A stretch of DNA of 64,000 nt, taken from contig NZ_JACRSR010000002.1 in NCBI RefSeq assembly GCF_014384795.1, positions 248,001-312,000 on the forward strand. Reading direction: 5' to 3'. Source of the DNA: Gehongia tenuis. Its GTDB lineage: Bacteria; Bacillota; Clostridia; Christensenellales; NSJ-53. Both the position numbers and the translations under genes were made by a program. Below are positions 14,819 to 22,744 of the stretch, one piece after another. Under the pieces are notes generated by a model. That model did not search any database and was not told the DNA's origin. It was given only the letters and a program-made list of their open reading frames with translations. Position 1 is the first letter of the stretch; each line of letters begins with the position of its first letter.

Positions 14819-16509
14819 TTCTCATTACCGTCCGCTATCAAATCTTTGAGTTTGTTGAGCGTCACCTTGGTCTCCGCCGTGGTCTCACCAAGGAGGCTTG
14901 CAATCTCCTGGGCCACCACCATCTGCTTGTCGATCACCTTTTGGGCCATCTCCACCGTCTCCATCTTGAGATCATACTGCTTTTGCTCCGCTTCCTCTTC
15001 CGCAGTAATATCCTGCAGGATGCCGATGGCAATGTTCTGGTCATCCACATAGATGATGGTCTCATTCACCGTGATGCCAAGGTTCTCAAAGGACACCTTT
15101 TTATCATACAAATTGCGTTTCTCATCCATCACCTGAATGAAATCGCTGTGATCAATGAAGTCAAAGATGTATTTTTGCAGCGCCTCGTTTCGAGTCACAT
15201 TGAACAGTGCCTGCGCCGACAGATTGCACTCCTTGATCTTCATATCCTCATCCACGGCCACAATGTAGTTGGGTGTGACGCTGAGGGTCACGTTGGCCAG
15301 AGTCTGGGACATATCGAACATATAGGGCATGCACATGTGCAGTTCCGCCTTGCCCTGGTAAACTGCGATGGCCTTATCCCGGCAGGTGGGATAGCCACAG
15401 CTGCCACAGTTGAGCTCCTGTTCCGGAGTGGGCTTGCCAATCTGGCTCAGGATAGCGCGAATGGTGGCCTCTCCCGGGATATTGGCCTCCACCATTTCCT
15501 CCTTATGGTGGCACGCCATACCCACCTTCACCGGCGCATCCTCGCCTATGGGATGGCGGGCGTATTTATCCACCTGGATGCGGCCGCGGTGGAAACTCTG
15601 CCGGCCGCCGGGCATGAGCGGCCCATTGACGCAGCCGCCGGTACAGGCGTTGACCTCCACAAAGGCCTTTTCAATCTTGCCCGCCTGCATCTCTTCCAGC
15701 AGGGCCTTCACGTTCTCGAGGCCGCTTACCGCCAAATAATCATAGGTATTCTTCGCGTCCTTTTGCTTCAAATCGTAGAGGATGCCGTTCTCAATGGGAT
15801 AGATCCGGGAATAGCCGGAATGCTTATCGAAGTCCATGACTTCGCTGTCCTCCACCCGGATAGCCCTCTCTTCAAGCCAGTTGTTGATCTCCCCAAAGGA
15901 GAGCGCACCGTCCAGATAATCGCTTTCGCCCGCCTCATGGATTTTGGACAGACAGGGCCCGATAAAAATCACCTTCGTATCCTCGCCATAGTGCTTTTTG
16001 ATCATCCGGGCATGGGTCTCCGCCGGCGTAATAACCGGCGCCAGCTCCCCCAAAAGATCGGGGAAATACTTGGCAATCAGCATATTCACCGTGGGGCAGC
16101 AGCTACTCAGAATATTGCGCATCCTGCCCTCCTCGATGAGGTCCCGATAGGCACGGGTAACCTCACTGGCCCCGATGCTGGTTTCCTCCACAAAGCTGAA
16201 ACCCAGTTTTTTAAGGGCGCCCACCAGCCGGTTCCTGTTGTCCTGGCCATAGGCCGCAATGAAGCTGGGCGCCAGACTCACCACTGTTCTGGTATCCGGG
16301 TCCTCCACCATGCGGCGGATCCGCGCCTCATCGTTGACCAGGATCTTGGCCTTCTGCTCGCAGGTCACGATGCAGTTTCCACACAGGATGCACTGGTCCT
16401 CGATCACATCCATCTTGTTGCCCTTGTATTTCAGGGACTTCACCATACAGCCCCGCAAGCATCGATAACAGTTCTTGCAGTTGGCCTCCTTGACAGCAAT
16501 CAAGCCCAT
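14815..16509 (-). CDS. hydS: sensory [FeFe]-hydrogenase with PAS domain (HydS-like, group C)
   Basis: A 564-residue protein. Two [4Fe-4S] motifs (CKNCYRCLRGC, CILCGNCIVTC) occupy residues 10-60; the H-cluster domain follows with LSSCCPTVN, FIGPCLSK and NACTGGCVNGP; a further CGSCGYPTC cluster lies near residue 375; then a PAS domain (about 410-500) and a C-terminal helical segment. This order is characteristic of putative H2-sensing hydrogenases, in which the PAS domain passes the signal on. The Shine-Dalgarno GGAGG lies within the end of the upstream 2Fe-2S gene. The coupled phosphatase downstream is the likely output partner. Confidence 0.9.
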   Translation of the reverse strand: MGLIAVKEANCKNCYRCLRGCMVKSLKYKGNKMDVIEDQCILCGNCIVTCEQKAKILVNDEARIRRMVEDPDTRTVVSLAPSFIAAYGQDNRNRLVGALKKLGFSFVEETSIGASEVTRAYRDLIEEGRMRNILSSCCPTVNMLIAKYFPDLLGELAPVITPAETHARMIKKHYGEDTKVIFIGPCLSKIHEAGESDYLDGALSFGEINNWLEERAIRVEDSEVMDFDKHSGYSRIYPIENGILYDLKQKDAKNTYDYLAVSGLENVKALLEEMQAGKIEKAFVEVNACTGGCVNGPLMPGGRQSFHRGRIQVDKYARHPIGEDAPVKVGMACHHKEEMVEANIPGEATIRAILSQIGKPTPEQELNCGSCGYPTCRDKAIAVYQGKAELHMCMPYMFDMSQTLANVTLSVTPNYIVAVDEDMKIKECNLSAQALFNVTRNEALQKYIFDFIDHSDFIQVMDEKRNLYDKKVSFENLGITVNETIIYVDDQNIAIGILQDITAEEEAEQKQYDLKMETVEMAQKVIDKQMVVAQEIASLLGETTAETKVTLNKLKDLIADGNEK

Positions 16510-16512
16510 GGT

Positions 16513-16755
16513 CTAAAGCCTCCCCATCACCGTTTCCGCAAAGAATTTCTCCACATCCTCGGGAATGAGGGAATAGAAATCATCCTCCACCTTCACCGAG
16601 ATGCCCTTGCAGCTGCATTTTCCCATGCAAAAGGACCCCTTCAGGGTTAGCCTATCCTCCAGCTGATGTTCCTTGATCAGCTGGGTAAAGGCGCTGATAA
16701 CCTGGCGGGAGCCCTTCAGATGACAGGAGCTGCCCACACAAACCAAAATATCCAT
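16513..16755 (-). CDS. [2Fe-2S] thioredoxin-like ferredoxin (NuoE-like)
   Basis: An 80-residue protein with Cys6, Cys11, Cys43 and Cys47 in the spacing of the thioredoxin-fold [2Fe-2S] ferredoxins that also form the NuoE/HydC subunits. It probably passes electrons to or from the sensory hydrogenase encoded 4 bases downstream. GGGAGGG lies before the ATG. It follows adhE by 76 bases, an interval that holds a strong hairpin but no T-run. Confidence 0.9.
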   Translation of the reverse strand: MDILVCVGSSCHLKGSRQVISAFTQLIKEHQLEDRLTLKGSFCMGKCSCKGISVKVEDDFYSLIPEDVEKFFAETVMGRL

Positions 16756-16782
16756 ATCTTACCCTCCTGCCCTTCTTATGGT

Positions 16783-16813
16783 TTCGGGTACAGGCGAAAC
16801 GCCTGTACCCGAA
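16783..16813. repeat. 14-bp perfect inverted repeat between adhE and the ferredoxin gene
   Basis: TTCGGGTACAGGCG (16783-16796) and CGCCTGTACCCGAA (16800-16813) pair perfectly around a 3-nt loop. No T-run follows on either strand, so a standard terminator is unlikely; an mRNA-processing hairpin or a copy of a dispersed palindromic repeat are both possible. Confidence 0.75.
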
Positions 16814-16831
16814 CACATGAAGTTTCAAATT

Positions 16832-19426
16832 TTATTCGCCGTAAGCCTTGATCAGGATCTCCTTGAGCTCGGTAACCAAAGGCAGCCTCGGGTTGGCCGT
16901 GGTGCACTGATCACCAAAGGCATTGTCGGCCAGAATGTCCACCCTGGACATGAACGCGCTCTTATCGACGCCGCATTCCTTGAAGCTCATGGGTTCCTCC
17001 ACATCCTTCATCAGCTGGATGATCGCATTGATGAGGGCGTCCACACCTTCCGCGGTGGTGGTGAACTTGAGGCCAAGGCGCTTGGCAATCTCGGCGTACT
17101 TCTTGTCTGCCACAAAGTACTTGTACTTCGGCCACGCCACACGCTTGGTGGGTGTGCCGCTGTTGAACTTGATCACGTGGGGCAGAAGCACCGCGTTGGC
17201 ACGGCCATGGGGCACATGGAACTCACCGCCGATTTTATGGGCCAAGCTGTGGTTGATGCCCAGGAATGCGTTGGTAAAGGCCATACCGGCGATGCAGCTC
17301 GCATTGTGCATCTTCTCCCGGGCCACCTTATCCGAACCGTTCCGGTAAGCGCGGGGCAGGTATTCAAAGACCAGCTCGATGGCTTTCATGGCAAGACCGT
17401 CGGTGTAGTCGGAGGCCATAACCGAGACGTAAGCCTCGATGGCGTGGGTGAGCACATCCAAACCGGTATCGGCGGTGATGCGCTTGGGAACCGTCATGAC
17501 CAGATCGGGGTCGATGATCGCCACATCGGGCGTGAGCTCATAATCCGCCAGAGGATACTTGATGTTCTTCTCCTTGTCGGTGATGACCGCAAAGCTGGTC
17601 ACCTCCGAACCGGTGCCGCTGGTGGTGGGAATAGCCACCATCTTGGCCTTCCGTCCCAGTTTCGGGAACTTGTAAGCGCGCTTGCGGATATCCATGAACT
17701 TGAGGGTGAGGGCGTTCACATCCACATCGGGATACTCGTAGAACATCCACATACCCTTTGCGGCGTCCATGGCGCTGCCGCCGCCAAGAGCGATGATCAC
17801 ATCGGGCTGGAACTCGTTCATTTCCTTCACGCCGCGATGGATGGTATCGAAGGACGGATCGGGCTCCACATCGGCAAAGATCCTGGCATGAACATAATCG
17901 TGACGCTTTCTCAGCCAGTACAGGATTTTATCCACATAGCCGAACCGCACCATGGATTCGTCGGTGACGATGAAGGCCTTGGTGATGTCGGGCATCTTCT
18001 CGAGGTACTGAATGGAGCCGGACTCGAAGTACACCTTATCGGGAATCTTGAACCACTGCATGTTGAGCCTCCTCTTCGCCACCCGCTTGATGTTGATCAG
18101 GTTCACGCTGGTCACGTTGGACGTGGTGGAGTTGCCGCCGAAGGTGCCGCAGCCCAGCGTCAGGGAAGGCATGTTGGTGTTGTAGATATCGCCGATGGCA
18201 CCCTGGGAGGAAGGCGAATTCACAATGATTCGGCCCGCCTTCATCCTGTGGGAGAACTCATCAATAACCTCGGGATTGCTGCTGTGCACCACAGCGGAGT
18301 GGCCCAAACCGCCGAGGGAAATAAGCTGTTCGGCCTTATCCAGGCCTTCCTTGATATCCTTAACCACATAGTAAGCGAGAATCGGGCTGAGCTTTTCTTT
18401 GGAGAGGGGATGCTCAAGGCCCACCTGCGTCTGAGGAGCCAGCAGAATCTTGGTTTCCTTGGGAACGTCAATTCCGGCGTTCTTGGCAATGATATAGGGA
18501 TCCTGACCCACGATAGCCGAATTAAGCGCATTTCCCTTCTCTTTATTGAATGCGTAAGCTTCCAGCTTGGCCGTCTCCTCTTTATTCAGGAAGTAGCAGT
18601 TGCCTTCCTTCATCAGGGCTTCAAACTCCTTGGCGATCTCCTTCTCCACGATCACCGACTGCTCCGAGGCGCAGATCATGCCGTTATCAAAGCTCTTCGA
18701 AAGGATGAGGTCGTTCACCGCCCGCAGGAGGTTCGCACTCTTTTCAATGAGGCAAGGCACGTTGCCCGGGCCCACGCCCAGAGCAGGCTTGCCGCAGGAA
18801 TAAGCCGCTTTCACCATGCCGCTGCCGCCGGTGGCCAGAATGAGCTTCACGCCGGGATGATTCATCAGGGCATTGGTGGCCGTCAGCGAGGGCTGTTCGA
18901 TCCACTGAATGCAGTTCTTGGGCGCGCCAGCCTTGATGGCCGCATCCCGAACGATTCGAGCCGCTTCCGCACTGCATTTCTGGGCGGAGGGATGGAAGCC
19001 GAAAATGATGGGGTTGCGGGTCTTCATGGCGATGATCGCCTTGTACATGGTGGTGGAGGTGGGGTTGGTCACCGGCGTCACGCCCGCGATCACACCGACC
19101 GGTTCCGCCACTTCCTCGTAGCCCTCTTCCTCATTCTCATTGATCACGCCCACCGTCTTGTCATACTTGATGGAGTGATAAATGTACTCGGTGGCAAACA
19201 TGTTCTTTGTGATCTTGTCCTCGTAGATGCCGCGCTTGGTCTCCTCCACAGCCATCTTTGCCAGATGCATGTGTTCATCGAGGCCAGCGATCGCCATGCA
19301 CTTGACGATCTCGTCAACCTGCTGCTGATCGAGATTCATCATTTCCTCGCCCGCTTTTTCAGCGTTTTTGACCAGCTTGTCAACCGCGTCCAAAATGGCC
19401 TGTTCGTTGCTCGCTTCCGTCTTCAT
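16832..19426 (-). CDS. adhE: bifunctional acetaldehyde-CoA/alcohol dehydrogenase
   Basis: Converts acetyl-CoA to ethanol in two NADH-dependent steps, assembling into spirosomes in known cases. The 864-residue length is standard. The N-terminal aldehyde dehydrogenase half has the catalytic cysteine in FDNGMICASEQS; the C-terminal half is an iron-dependent alcohol dehydrogenase with GGGSAMDAAKG, HAIEAYVS and the metal-binding HSLAHKIGGEFHVPHG. It is preceded by a near-consensus promoter and Rex-like palindromes, in keeping with NADH/NAD+ control. No terminator separates it from the downstream ferredoxin-HydS-phosphatase-hydrogenase genes. Confidence 0.97.
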   Translation of the reverse strand: MKTEASNEQAILDAVDKLVKNAEKAGEEMMNLDQQQVDEIVKCMAIAGLDEHMHLAKMAVEETKRGIYEDKITKNMFATEYIYHSIKYDKTVGVINENEEEGYEEVAEPVGVIAGVTPVTNPTSTTMYKAIIAMKTRNPIIFGFHPSAQKCSAEAARIVRDAAIKAGAPKNCIQWIEQPSLTATNALMNHPGVKLILATGGSGMVKAAYSCGKPALGVGPGNVPCLIEKSANLLRAVNDLILSKSFDNGMICASEQSVIVEKEIAKEFEALMKEGNCYFLNKEETAKLEAYAFNKEKGNALNSAIVGQDPYIIAKNAGIDVPKETKILLAPQTQVGLEHPLSKEKLSPILAYYVVKDIKEGLDKAEQLISLGGLGHSAVVHSSNPEVIDEFSHRMKAGRIIVNSPSSQGAIGDIYNTNMPSLTLGCGTFGGNSTTSNVTSVNLINIKRVAKRRLNMQWFKIPDKVYFESGSIQYLEKMPDITKAFIVTDESMVRFGYVDKILYWLRKRHDYVHARIFADVEPDPSFDTIHRGVKEMNEFQPDVIIALGGGSAMDAAKGMWMFYEYPDVDVNALTLKFMDIRKRAYKFPKLGRKAKMVAIPTTSGTGSEVTSFAVITDKEKNIKYPLADYELTPDVAIIDPDLVMTVPKRITADTGLDVLTHAIEAYVSVMASDYTDGLAMKAIELVFEYLPRAYRNGSDKVAREKMHNASCIAGMAFTNAFLGINHSLAHKIGGEFHVPHGRANAVLLPHVIKFNSGTPTKRVAWPKYKYFVADKKYAEIAKRLGLKFTTTAEGVDALINAIIQLMKDVEEPMSFKECGVDKSAFMSRVDILADNAFGDQCTTANPRLPLVTELKEILIKAYGE

Positions 19427-19459
19427 TGCTTGTGACCTCCTTTGCTCTTTTCAAGTATG

Positions 19460-19488
19460 ATTATAGGGGATAGTTAAAAATTTGTCAA
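19460..19488 (-). promoter_or_regulatory. adhE: strong promoter of adhE
   Basis: Minus strand TTGACA (19483-19488) and TATAAT (19460-19465), both perfect, with a 17-bp spacer, about 35 bases upstream of the adhE start codon. Confidence 0.88.
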
Positions 19489-19523
19489 ACATTTGACGGG
19501 CCAAATTGATAATTTTTTATCAA
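19471..19523. promoter_or_regulatory. candidate Rex-type operators at adhE
   Basis: TTGATAATTTTTTATCAA (19506-19523) is a perfect two-arm palindrome with the 7-4-7 layout of Rex sites (known form TTGTTAA-N4-TTAACAA), one base per arm away. A poorer match (TAGTTAA-AAAT-TTGTCAA, 19471-19488) overlaps the -35 box and spacer. Rex control of adhE is well established in Clostridia; the assignment here is inference. The longer palindrome could instead be an AT-rich terminator. Confidence 0.45.
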
Positions 19524-19552
19524 TTTTTTGAATGCCCGTTTTTTCACAATGT

Positions 19553-20692
19553 TCACAGGTTGAAATAGTCCAGAATAAGAGCGGCTCCCACCCGTGATCC
19601 GGCCTTCAAACTACTGATTTCAAGCCATTCCTCCCGAGTATGGGCGCCTTGGCCGTGGCAGACGCCCACACACACCGCCGGGATGCCCAGGGACAGCGGA
19701 ATGTTGCAATCGGTGGACCCGGCGGAGCATTCCGGCACGCTGCCCACGTATTCCGCAACGATATCCAGACATTTTTTTGTCAATCTCTCCTGCTCGGCCT
19801 CATCCACATCCCCCTTGCAGGGACGCTGGCCCAAAATTTCCACATTAACCTCAATGTCCATGGCTCGATAGGCTTCCACAACGGCGCCGAACATCCGCTC
19901 CATCACCGCCAGGCATTCCCGATCCTCGGAACGATATTCATAAAGCATCTCCGCCTGCTGTGCAATGGTGTTGACGGAGGTACCTCCCGAGATCATCCCC
20001 ACGTTAAAGGTGGTCTTGGCCTTGGTGGGAACCTTCATATTATAGAGAGTTTGAATCATGGAGGCGAGATAAGCGATGGCATTGCGGTTGCCAAAGCTGC
20101 CATAGGAATGGCCGCCCTCGGTCTTTACCTCCACCCGGTAGCGGGTGGACCCCACCGCGTTGTTGGAGATGCCCGTGTAACCGCCGTCAAAGGAAAACAC
20201 CGCCTGAATGCGCTCTCCATAATCCTTCATAATCTGACGGCTTCCCTTCAGGTTGCCCAAGCCCTCCTCACAGGAGTTGGCCACAAACAGCAGTCCCTGC
20301 TTGGGCCTCAGGCCCCGCTGGGTCACATATTTGGCCATCATCATGAGCACCGCCAGATTGGCTGTGTCATCGCACACGCCGGGGCAATGCAGCTTTCCGT
20401 CCCTCTAGGTCATGGGCATGGGTTCAAGATCCGGGAATACCGTATCGGTATGAGCCATAAACACCACGATGCTCGCCTTGTCGCAGTCAATGGGGTACAC
20501 CACGTTCAAAGCTTCGTCAATATACACGCCTTTGGCTCCCGCATCCTCCAGCCACTTTTTGCAAAAGGCTGCCCGATTCTGTTCCTTATGGGAAGGGGCC
20601 GGTATGCGGCACAGGTCCTTGATCAGTCCCAGCAGTTCCTCCTGCCCCTCGGTCAAATATTTTTCCACATCTTCCGAAAGAGTGTACTTCAT
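19553..20692 (-). pseudogene. M20-family metallopeptidase interrupted by an in-frame TAG
   Basis: The full frame would encode 379 residues of a peptidase-T-like M20 enzyme: FMAHTDTVFPD (first metal-binding His and Asp), GVCDDTANLAVLM (bridging Asp), ANSCEEGLGN (catalytic Glu pair) and a C-terminal CVGVCHGQGAHTREEW with the last metal His. Codon 96 (20405-20407) is TAG, right after PMPMT; the frame continues unchanged. The two parts are open at 20405-20692 and 19553-20404, with all metal ligands split between them, so the product is inactive unless the stop is read through or is a sequencing error. Part two has an ATG-like internal start at 20377 but it would lack the first metal ligands. Confidence 0.8.
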
Positions 20693-20786
20693 CTTCCGCC
20701 TCCTCTACCAATTTGTATCCTCTTCAAGTTTATCTTCTTTTGAAGTACAAAACAAGATTCATCCCAAAACTATTTGGAAAAAATGA

Positions 20787-20815
20787 TTGACAGGCCTGCA
20801 TGTTCTGTCTATACT
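20787..20815 (+). promoter_or_regulatory. promoter of the GntR-ABC operon
   Basis: TTGACA (20787-20792) and TATACT (20810-20815) with a 17-bp spacer. The -10 box overlaps the operator-like repeats. Confidence 0.85.
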
Positions 20816-20838
20816 GTACATACAGTATATATACAGTA
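20812..20838 (+). promoter_or_regulatory. operator for the GntR (YtrA-type) regulator
   Basis: TACTGTA-CA-TACAGTA (20812-20827) is a perfect palindrome, and a third half-site TACAGTA (20832-20838) follows exactly 11 bp later, one helical turn. It covers the -10 box and start point, as expected for autorepression by the gene directly downstream. Confidence 0.75.
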
Positions 20839-20851
20839 TGCGAGGTAATCC

Positions 20852-21226
20852 ATGGATATCATCATCAGCAACGCCAGTTCAAAACCCATCTATGAGCAGA
20901 TCGCCTCTCAGATTAAGGCCATGATTCTGAGCGGTGCGCTGGCCGATGGGGAGATGCTGCCTTCCATGCGCCTTTTGGCCAAGGAGCTTCGGATCAGCGT
21001 CATCACCACGAAACGAGCCTACGAGGATTTGGAGCGGGACGGGTTCATTGAAACGGTGCCGGGAAAAGGCTGCTTTGTGGCCAGCCGGAACATGGACTTT
21101 GTCCGCGAGGAACAGCTAAAGCGCGTGGAGGAGCATCTTGGTGCCGCCATCTCCATTGCCAAAAGCAGCGCCATTCCCTACGAAGAATTGCTCAGCATTT
21201 TGGACGTATTGTACAAGGAGGATTGA
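20852..21226 (+). CDS. GntR-family regulator, YtrA subfamily
   Basis: A 124-residue protein with a winged helix (PIYEQIASQIKAMILSG, then LPSMRLLAKELRISVITTKRAYEDLERDGFI, residues 10-70) and only a short C-terminal helical tail, the layout of the YtrA subfamily that controls ABC transporters. It lies first in an operon with an ATPase and a permease, with an obvious palindromic operator over its promoter. Such proteins usually respond to cell-wall or antibiotic stress; the inducer here is unknown. Confidence 0.93.
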   Translation: MDIIISNASSKPIYEQIASQIKAMILSGALADGEMLPSMRLLAKELRISVITTKRAYEDLERDGFIETVPGKGCFVASRNMDFVREEQLKRVEEHLGAAISIAKSSAIPYEELLSILDVLYKED

Positions 21227-21228
21227 CG

Positions 21229-22086
21229 ATGAACGCTCTTGAGCTTCACAAAGTCAACAAAACGTATCGGGATTTCACCCTCAAGGATGTAAGCTTCGCC
21301 CTGCCCGAGGGCAGCATCATGGGATTCGTGGGAGAAAATGGTGCGGGCAAGACCACCACCATTAAACTGATTTTGAACCTGATCCAGCGGCAGAGCGGTT
21401 CCATCAAGCTCTTTGGCCTGGACAATATCAAGGATGAGAAGCGCGTCAAGGAACAGCTGGGCGTGGTTTTCGACGAGAGCTATTTTCATGGCAATCTTAG
21501 GCCCATGGATGTGGCCAGGATTATGAAAAATATCTACCGAAACTGGGACGACAAACTGTTTGTCCGCTATCTTGAGGCATTCAGGCTGCCTGCCGGCAAG
21601 GTGCTGAAAGAGTATTCCAAGGGTATGAAAATGAAGCTTTCCATCGCCACCGCTCTCGCTCACCATCCCCGGCTTTTGATCCTGGACGAGGCCACCAGCG
21701 GCCTTGATCCTGTGGTGCGCAACGAGATCATGGACATCTTCCTGGATTTCATCCAGGACGAACGTCATGCCATCCTGCTCTCCTCCCATATCACCAGCGA
21801 TATCGAACGGATCGCCGACTACATCACTTTCATCCATGAGGGAAAGATCGTCTTCAGCGAGTCCAAGGACCGCCTGCTGGACGAATACGGCATTGTGCGC
21901 TGCACCGCAAGAGACCTGGATCGAATCGATCCCGCACTCATCGTAGGCAGCCGCGTAAGCCAGTTTGGCTGTGAGGCGCTGGTCCAGGATAAGCGGATGA
22001 TGCGCAGCCGGTTCCGGGGCCTGGTCATTGACGATGCCACATTGGAAGCCATCATGCTGTTTTATGTAAGGGGTGAATCAAAATGA
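21229..22086 (+). CDS. ABC transporter ATP-binding protein
   Basis: A 285-residue ATPase. Walker A is GENGAGKTTT, the signature EYSKGMKMKLS, Walker B LLILDEATSGLD, and the H-loop is in SSHITSDIERI. The C-terminal 60 residues form the extra domain typical of bacteriocin or drug exporters. The ATG at 21229 has AGGAGG 7 bases upstream; a TTG at 21223 overlaps the GntR stop and is less likely. Pairs with the permease whose ATG overlaps its stop. Confidence 0.95.
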   Translation: MNALELHKVNKTYRDFTLKDVSFALPEGSIMGFVGENGAGKTTTIKLILNLIQRQSGSIKLFGLDNIKDEKRVKEQLGVVFDESYFHGNLRPMDVARIMKNIYRNWDDKLFVRYLEAFRLPAGKVLKEYSKGMKMKLSIATALAHHPRLLILDEATSGLDPVVRNEIMDIFLDFIQDERHAILLSSHITSDIERIADYITFIHEGKIVFSESKDRLLDEYGIVRCTARDLDRIDPALIVGSRVSQFGCEALVQDKRMMRSRFRGLVIDDATLEAIMLFYVRGESK

Positions 22087-22703
22087 AGGGACTCATTCTC
22101 AAGGATTTTATCAATCTGCGCAAATACGTGCTGCTCATGCTCGGCGCCGCAGCCATCTACGCCGTTCTGGCCTTCGTCAACGAGGATATGAGTTTCCTGA
22201 CCGCTTTTTTGGTGATCTTCAGCGCCATGCTGCCCATCACTTCCTTCGCCTATGACGACATGGCTAAATGGGACGCCTACGCGCTGTCCGCACCCGTCTC
22301 CCGACGGGATGTGGTGCTGAGCAAATACATATTCGCTTTCCTCTGCCTCCTGATCGGCGCCGTGGTAGCTCTTCTCTTTGTTCTTTTCACCAGTTCCCTT
22401 CAGGGCATCGCAGGTGACGAACAATGGGTGGTGGTATACACCACCTTCGTGCTGGGAATTGCCTACATCGCCATTTTGCTTCCCCTCTTGTTCAAATTTG
22501 GAGCGGAAAAAGGCCGCTACATGGGTATCGCCGTGCTGTTCGGCCCCTTTCTTATCTTCATGCTCCTCAAGAACGCGGGGATGCCCATGCCAAGCGATAA
22601 AGAATTCTTCACCCTGCTGTCCTGGGCTCCGCTGGCTGCGGCGGCACTCTACGTACTTTCCTTCTTCGTATCCAAGGCCATTTACCGAAAAAAAGAGATC
22701 TGA
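22083..22703 (+). CDS. ABC-2-type permease
   Basis: A 206-residue membrane protein with six hydrophobic segments, such as LLMLGAAAIYAVLAFV, FLTAFLVIFSAMLPITSFAY and FLCLLIGAVVALLFVLF. The early YDDMAKWDAYALSAPVSRRDVVLSKY segment is characteristic of the ABC-2 permeases that partner YtrB-like ATPases. Overlap of ATG and the upstream TGA implies translational coupling. The exported compound is unknown. Confidence 0.9.
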   Translation: MKGLILKDFINLRKYVLLMLGAAAIYAVLAFVNEDMSFLTAFLVIFSAMLPITSFAYDDMAKWDAYALSAPVSRRDVVLSKYIFAFLCLLIGAVVALLFVLFTSSLQGIAGDEQWVVVYTTFVLGIAYIAILLPLLFKFGAEKGRYMGIAVLFGPFLIFMLLKNAGMPMPSDKEFFTLLSWAPLAAAALYVLSFFVSKAIYRKKEI

Positions 22704-22705
22704 TC

Positions 22706-22741
22706 AAAAAAGGATCGCGCCTGCGATCCTTTTCTTTTTTT
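22706..22741. terminator. bidirectional intrinsic terminator
   Basis: AGGATCGC (22711-22718) and GCGATCCT (22723-22730), flanked by an A-run and by TTTTCTTTTTTT, between converging genes. Confidence 0.85.
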
Positions 22742-22744
22742 GTT

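Noticed and set aside
16778..19435. An 885-codon open frame antisense to adhE, with similar long antisense frames opposite the hydrogenases and pyrG
   Set aside because: These arise because biased third positions on the coding strand remove stops from one antisense frame. The translations are His/Gly/Leu-rich without domains, and the sense frames are clear known genes.
20405..20407. TAG in the M20 peptidase read as pyrrolysine
   Set aside because: TAG is used as a normal stop by other genes here (dcd and the first fragment), the family has no known pyrrolysine, and no pyl genes are in the window. A nonsense mutation is simpler.
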